A stretch of 8,464 nucleotides of DNA from a bacterium. Lineage in GTDB: Bacteria; Spirochaetota; Spirochaetia; Treponematales; Rectinemataceae. This document shows, one piece after another, positions 6,282-8,464 of this stretch (position 1 is the first letter of the stretch; each line of letters starts with the position of its first letter). The notes below the pieces were generated by a model. The model made no database searches. It saw only the letters and a program-made list of their open reading frames with translations, and was not told the DNA's origin. Location: the NCBI GenBank assembly GCA_021813065.1, contig JAKALZ010000067.1:1-8464 (forward strand), written 5' to 3'. The position numbers and the translations under genes are program-made.

Positions 6282-6362
6282 TGCGTACCGAATGCGCGGA
6301 TTGCGGCGAGCCTCGGACATCTACGCTCGACACTCCATGCGCACTATTTCGAAGGAGAGAGT

Positions 6363-7202
6363 ATGGCGGCGCCCCACCAGCGGCTCGAATTTTTAACGGA
6401 AGATCAACCTCAAAGAAAGAAGGTCCGCCGACGACTCAAAGATTTCAGCGATGGCAGCAAAAAGGTACGCCTCGCGCTCAACATAGGGTCAATCCTCCTC
6501 GGCTTTCTGCTCTGGTACCTCATCACCCTCATACCGAGCATCAATACCTTTCTTGCCAGCCCCAAACAGGTCTTCGCCGCCCTCCTCTCTGAGTCCGCCG
6601 CCAACGGACGCTACTTCAAGGACATCTGGATATCACTCCAGCGCATCCTGATCGGCTTCGGCCTCGCCTTCATAGCTTCGATACCAGTGGCCTTCCTCAT
6701 GGGCTGGTATCCTCGAGTGCGCAGCATCGTTGAGCCGTGGATACAGTTTTTCCGCACCATACCGCCCATCGCCCTCATCCCCCTCGTCATTCTCGCGATG
6801 GGACTCGGCGAGCCGCCCAAGTACACTATAATTTTCGTGGCTGCCTTCCTCGTGATGGTCGTCACGATCTACCAGGGCGTGAAAGAAGTGGACAAGACAC
6901 TGATCAAGGCCGCCTACACCTTCGGCGCCTCCGACCGCGACATCTTCTGGGACATCATGATCCCAGCATCCTTCCCCTTCATCCTTGTCGGCGCGCGCCT
7001 CGGCATGGCCGCATCCCTCACCACCCTCATCGCCGCGGAACTCACAGGCACCACCTTCGGCCTCGGCGCGCGCATCCAGGGCGCCCAGCAGTTCATGGAC
7101 ACCTCCATCGTCCTCCTCGGCATCATCACGATCGGAATCATTGGCTTTATGCTCGACAAAATCCTGCTGCTCATCGAGAAGCGGCTCACCCGCTGGAAAT
7201 AG
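6363..7202 (+). CDS. ABC transporter permease, NitT/Tau/Ssu type
   Basis: This is the inner-membrane subunit of an ABC importer (279 residues, normal for the SsuC/TauC family). A basic N-terminal tail (about 1-36) is followed by a first membrane segment near 38-57, then several more hydrophobic segments. The cytoplasmic EAA coupling loop, which docks on the ATPase, is KAAYTFGASDRDIFWDIMIP (182-201). FFRTIPPIALIPL (129-141) is typical of this subfamily. Family members import nitrate, taurine, alkanesulfonates, pyrimidine precursors and other small molecules; the substrate cannot be read from the permease. The start at 6363 follows GAAGGAGAGA closely; reading from ATG 6267 would add 32 unrelated residues and run through operator site 2. 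It is the first gene of the rightward operon, and its TAG stop overlaps the ribosome site of the ATPase gene. Confidence 0.9.
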   Translation: MAAPHQRLEFLTEDQPQRKKVRRRLKDFSDGSKKVRLALNIGSILLGFLLWYLITLIPSINTFLASPKQVFAALLSESAANGRYFKDIWISLQRILIGFGLAFIASIPVAFLMGWYPRVRSIVEPWIQFFRTIPPIALIPLVILAMGLGEPPKYTIIFVAAFLVMVVTIYQGVKEVDKTLIKAAYTFGASDRDIFWDIMIPASFPFILVGARLGMAASLTTLIAAELTGTTFGLGARIQGAQQFMDTSIVLLGIITIGIIGFMLDKILLLIEKRLTRWK

Positions 7203-7205
7203 GAG
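7201..7205 (+). promoter_or_regulatory. Shine-Dalgarno of the ATPase gene, overlapping the permease stop
   Basis: AGGAG shares bases with the permease TAG (7200-7202) and lies six bases before the GTG at 7212, so the two subunits are probably translationally coupled. Confidence 0.75.
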
Positions 7206-7211
7206 CGACAC

Positions 7212-8015
7212 GTGACCGACAGCATCATCAAGATCGAAAACGTCTTCAAGGAATACAAAGTTCCCGACGGCAAGAACGTCAAGGCGCTCAACGACGTCTC
7301 CCTCGAAGTGAGCAAAAATGAATTCGTCTGCCTCGTGGGCCCTTCGGGCTGCGGCAAAACCACCCTCCTCAACATCGTGGCGGGACTCGAACCCTTCGAC
7401 AGCGGTAAAGTGACCATGCACGGCGAAGGCATCATCGGCCCAGGGCCCGAGCGTGGCGTCATATTCCAGCAGTACGCCCTCTTTCCCTGGATGACCGTGC
7501 GCAAGAACATCGAGTACGGCATGAAGTTCCTCCGCAACGCCAACGGGAGTATCCGTTTCGACGAGAAAAAGAAGCGCGAAATCGCCGAATACTACATCAA
7601 GATGGTTAACCTCTCGGGATTCGAGGACAGCTACCCCAAGGCACTCTCCGGCGGCATGAAACAGCGCGTGGCCATCGCCCGCGCCTACGCCCAGAGCCCC
7701 GAAGTACTCCTCATGGACGAACCCTTCGGTGCCCTCGACGCCCAGACGCGGGCACAGCTGCAGGAAGACCTCCTCCATACCTGGCAGGAGGAGAAGAAGA
7801 CAGTGCTCTTCATCACCCACGACGTCGATGAGGCAGTACTCCTCGCCACGCGGGTCGTGATACTGAGCGCGCGACCTGGGCGCATCAAGGAAATCGTCGA
7901 TATCGACCTGCCGTACCCGCGCAACCAGGCGACCAAGATGGACGCCGAGTTCATCAAGTACCGCAACTACATCTGGGACACGGTCTACAAGATGTTCCTC
8001 GAAGTGCGGAAGTGA
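7212..8015 (+). CDS. ABC transporter ATP-binding protein, SsuB/TauB/NrtD type
   Basis: The 267-residue nucleotide-binding subunit has every expected motif: Walker A GPSGCGKTT (43-51), Q-loop IFQQYALFPW (83-92), signature LSGGMKQR (144-151), Walker B VLLMDEP (164-170) with catalytic E169, D-loop GALD (172-175) and H-loop H202 in FITHDVDEA. The QQYALFPW form and close coupling to a SsuC-like permease place it in the NitT/Tau/Ssu subfamily. It energises import from the cytoplasmic face. The start is GTG at 7212; the beta strand SIIKIENVFKEY follows at once, as in relatives. It ends at 8015, and the binding-protein gene follows after a 181-base spacer holding a repeat array. Confidence 0.93.
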   Translation: MTDSIIKIENVFKEYKVPDGKNVKALNDVSLEVSKNEFVCLVGPSGCGKTTLLNIVAGLEPFDSGKVTMHGEGIIGPGPERGVIFQQYALFPWMTVRKNIEYGMKFLRNANGSIRFDEKKKREIAEYYIKMVNLSGFEDSYPKALSGGMKQRVAIARAYAQSPEVLLMDEPFGALDAQTRAQLQEDLLHTWQEEKKTVLFITHDVDEAVLLATRVVILSARPGRIKEIVDIDLPYPRNQATKMDAEFIKYRNYIWDTVYKMFLEVRK

Positions 8016-8017
8016 GG

Positions 8018-8088
8018 GGTCGCGAGGGTCCGCGGTCGCGAGGGTCCGCGGTCGCGAGGGTCCGCGTTCGCGAGGGTCCGCGTTCGCG
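8018..8088 (+). repeat. 16-bp tandem repeat array, about 4.4 copies
   Basis: Three identical units of GGTCGCGAGGGTCCGC (8018-8033, 8034-8049, 8050-8065) are followed by a unit with G to T at position 2 (8066-8081) and a partial unit of the same variant (8082-8088). Each unit can form a small CGCG-AGGGTC-CGCG hairpin. The period is not a multiple of three and the array starts two bases after the ATPase stop, so it is not coding. It may have arisen by slippage, or act as a transcript-stabilising or attenuating element before the binding-protein gene. Confidence 0.9.
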
Positions 8089-8099
8089 GCGGCGGCAAG

Positions 8100-8127
8100 C
8101 CGCGGCGGGCTTTCCGCGGGGCGCCCC
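8100..8127 (+). other. GC-rich inverted repeats after the tandem array
   Basis: CCGCGG at 8100-8105 can pair with CCGCGG at 8114-8119 across an 8-base loop, and GGGGCGCCCC (8118-8127) is a perfect palindrome. Together with the array this makes the spacer strongly structured as RNA. No T-tract follows, so I do not call it a terminator. Confidence 0.45.
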
Positions 8128-8144
8128 CTCGGATCTGTGAACTG

Positions 8145-8160
8145 TCAGGCATGTGCCTGA
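8145..8160. promoter_or_regulatory. Perfect 16-bp dyad upstream of the binding-protein gene
   Basis: TCAGGCA-TG-TGCCTGA has 7-bp arms with no mismatch and lies 23 bases before the Shine-Dalgarno of the binding-protein gene. It could be a protein-binding site, or in RNA a 6-bp stem with an ATGT loop. It differs from the TGCGCA sites at 6131-6149 and 6264-6281. No convincing -35/-10 pair is visible beside it. Confidence 0.5.
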
Positions 8161-8182
8161 TCGAGATACGTGAATTCCCCTG

Positions 8183-8190
8183 AAGGAGGA
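8183..8190 (+). promoter_or_regulatory. Strong Shine-Dalgarno of the binding-protein gene
   Basis: AAGGAGGA ends six bases before ATG 8197. It is stronger than the sites of the two preceding transporter genes, which fits the need for excess binding protein. Confidence 0.85.
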
Positions 8191-8196
8191 GAAATC

Positions 8197-8464
8197 ATGA
8201 AAAGATTGATCGTTGCTGTATTGCTTGTCCTCGCCACCTTTACGGCGATGGCCGCCGACCTCGTGAATGTCCGCGTCGCGGTGCACGCGAACGAAGGCGG
8301 AGCGCCGCTCGCCGCGGTCGCCCAGGACCAGGGATTCTTCAAGAAGTGGGGCATCAACCCCATCTTCACTATTGTCGAGAGTGGACCTGCCGAAATGACC
8401 GCTATGCGCGCGGACCGCAGAACCCTCGATATCGGCTACATCGGCGCCGGCGTCGCGTGGAACC
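8197..8464 (+). CDS. ABC transporter substrate-binding protein, SsuA/NMT1/THI5-like (partial, runs off the window)
   Basis: The first 89 residues are visible. A Sec signal peptide (K2, R3, hydrophobic core 4-16) ends in A-M-A, with cleavage likely between A19 and A20 and no lipobox cysteine, so the mature protein should be soluble in a periplasm. The mature part has the family pattern: VRVAVHANEGGAPLAAVAQ (25-43), then DQGFFKKWGI (44-53), then a stretch ending DIGYIGAGVAW (78-88), which usually lines the ligand cleft. It delivers the ligand to the permease and ATPase encoded just upstream. NitT/Tau-type binding proteins take sulfonates, nitrate, aromatic acids or pyrimidine precursors; with the C-terminal part missing I cannot choose. 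The reading frame stays open to the window edge. Confidence 0.9.
   Translation, partial: MKRLIVAVLLVLATFTAMAADLVNVRVAVHANEGGAPLAAVAQDQGFFKKWGINPIFTIVESGPAEMTAMRADRRTLDIGYIGAGVAWN

Noticed and set aside
6267..6362. 32-codon N-terminal extension of the permease
   Set aside because: No ribosome site precedes ATG 6267, the extension runs through an operator-like palindrome, and ATG 6363 has a good Shine-Dalgarno.
6085..6362. Riboswitch or small RNA in the divergent region
   Set aside because: The region is AT-rich with promoter and operator-like elements; I could not find a riboswitch aptamer core or a structured RNA with a terminator.
6633..7820. 395-codon minus-strand frame opposite the permease and ATPase genes
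   Set aside because: It spans two well-supported genes antisense and has an acidic, His-rich low-complexity translation, so it is a shadow of codon bias.
8100..8127. Intrinsic terminator separating the ATPase and binding-protein genes
   Set aside because: The stems are strong, but no T-run follows, and the operon order argues for read-through.

Overview
The window is GC-rich, densely coded bacterial DNA. It carries seven complete genes and the start of an eighth, and no RNA genes, insertion sequences or CRISPR arrays that I can see. The organism looks like a diderm: the substrate-binding protein at the right edge has a cleavable signal peptide with no lipobox cysteine, so it should be periplasmic. 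The deacetylase is a lipoprotein with a relaxed lipobox (A-F-S-C), of a kind common in spirochaetes. A spirochaete-like source is my guess only; no gene here fixes the taxon.

Left block (1-2706, + strand): a stand-alone CheY/Rcp1-type response regulator, then a polysaccharide-deacetylase lipoprotein with its own candidate promoter, then (9 bases on) a threonine-synthase-like PLP enzyme with an N-terminal zinc-knuckle. These look like ordinary chromosomal genes with no obvious shared pathway. The block ends convergently at 2707-2784, where there is a possible bidirectional hairpin.

Middle block (2785-6084, - strand): a tight three-gene operon transcribed right to left, made of a triosephosphate-isomerase-like protein, a LarA-like (nickel-pincer racemase family) protein and a NagB-like sugar isomerase/deaminase. 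The first two genes overlap by ATGA, and the stop codon of the second lies at the Shine-Dalgarno sequence of the third. All three families rearrange or epimerise sugars or hydroxyacids. In both the TPI-like and NagB-like proteins most catalytic residues remain, but the loops that normally grip the substrate phosphate have changed. I infer a carbohydrate or hydroxyacid interconversion route with non-standard substrates.

Right block (6363-8464, + strand, running off the window): a NitT/Tau/Ssu-type ABC importer in the order permease, ATPase, substrate-binding protein (partial). A 16-bp tandem-repeat array and a perfect dyad lie between the ATPase and binding-protein genes.

The middle and right blocks diverge from the AT-rich region 6085-6362. 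It holds back-to-back promoters flanked by two sites sharing a perfect 12-bp inverted repeat around a TGCGCA core, with a third, weaker copy over the leftward -10. This suggests one regulator controls both operons, so the importer probably brings in the substrate (or its precursor) of the isomerase operon. The substrate is not determined by the sequence.
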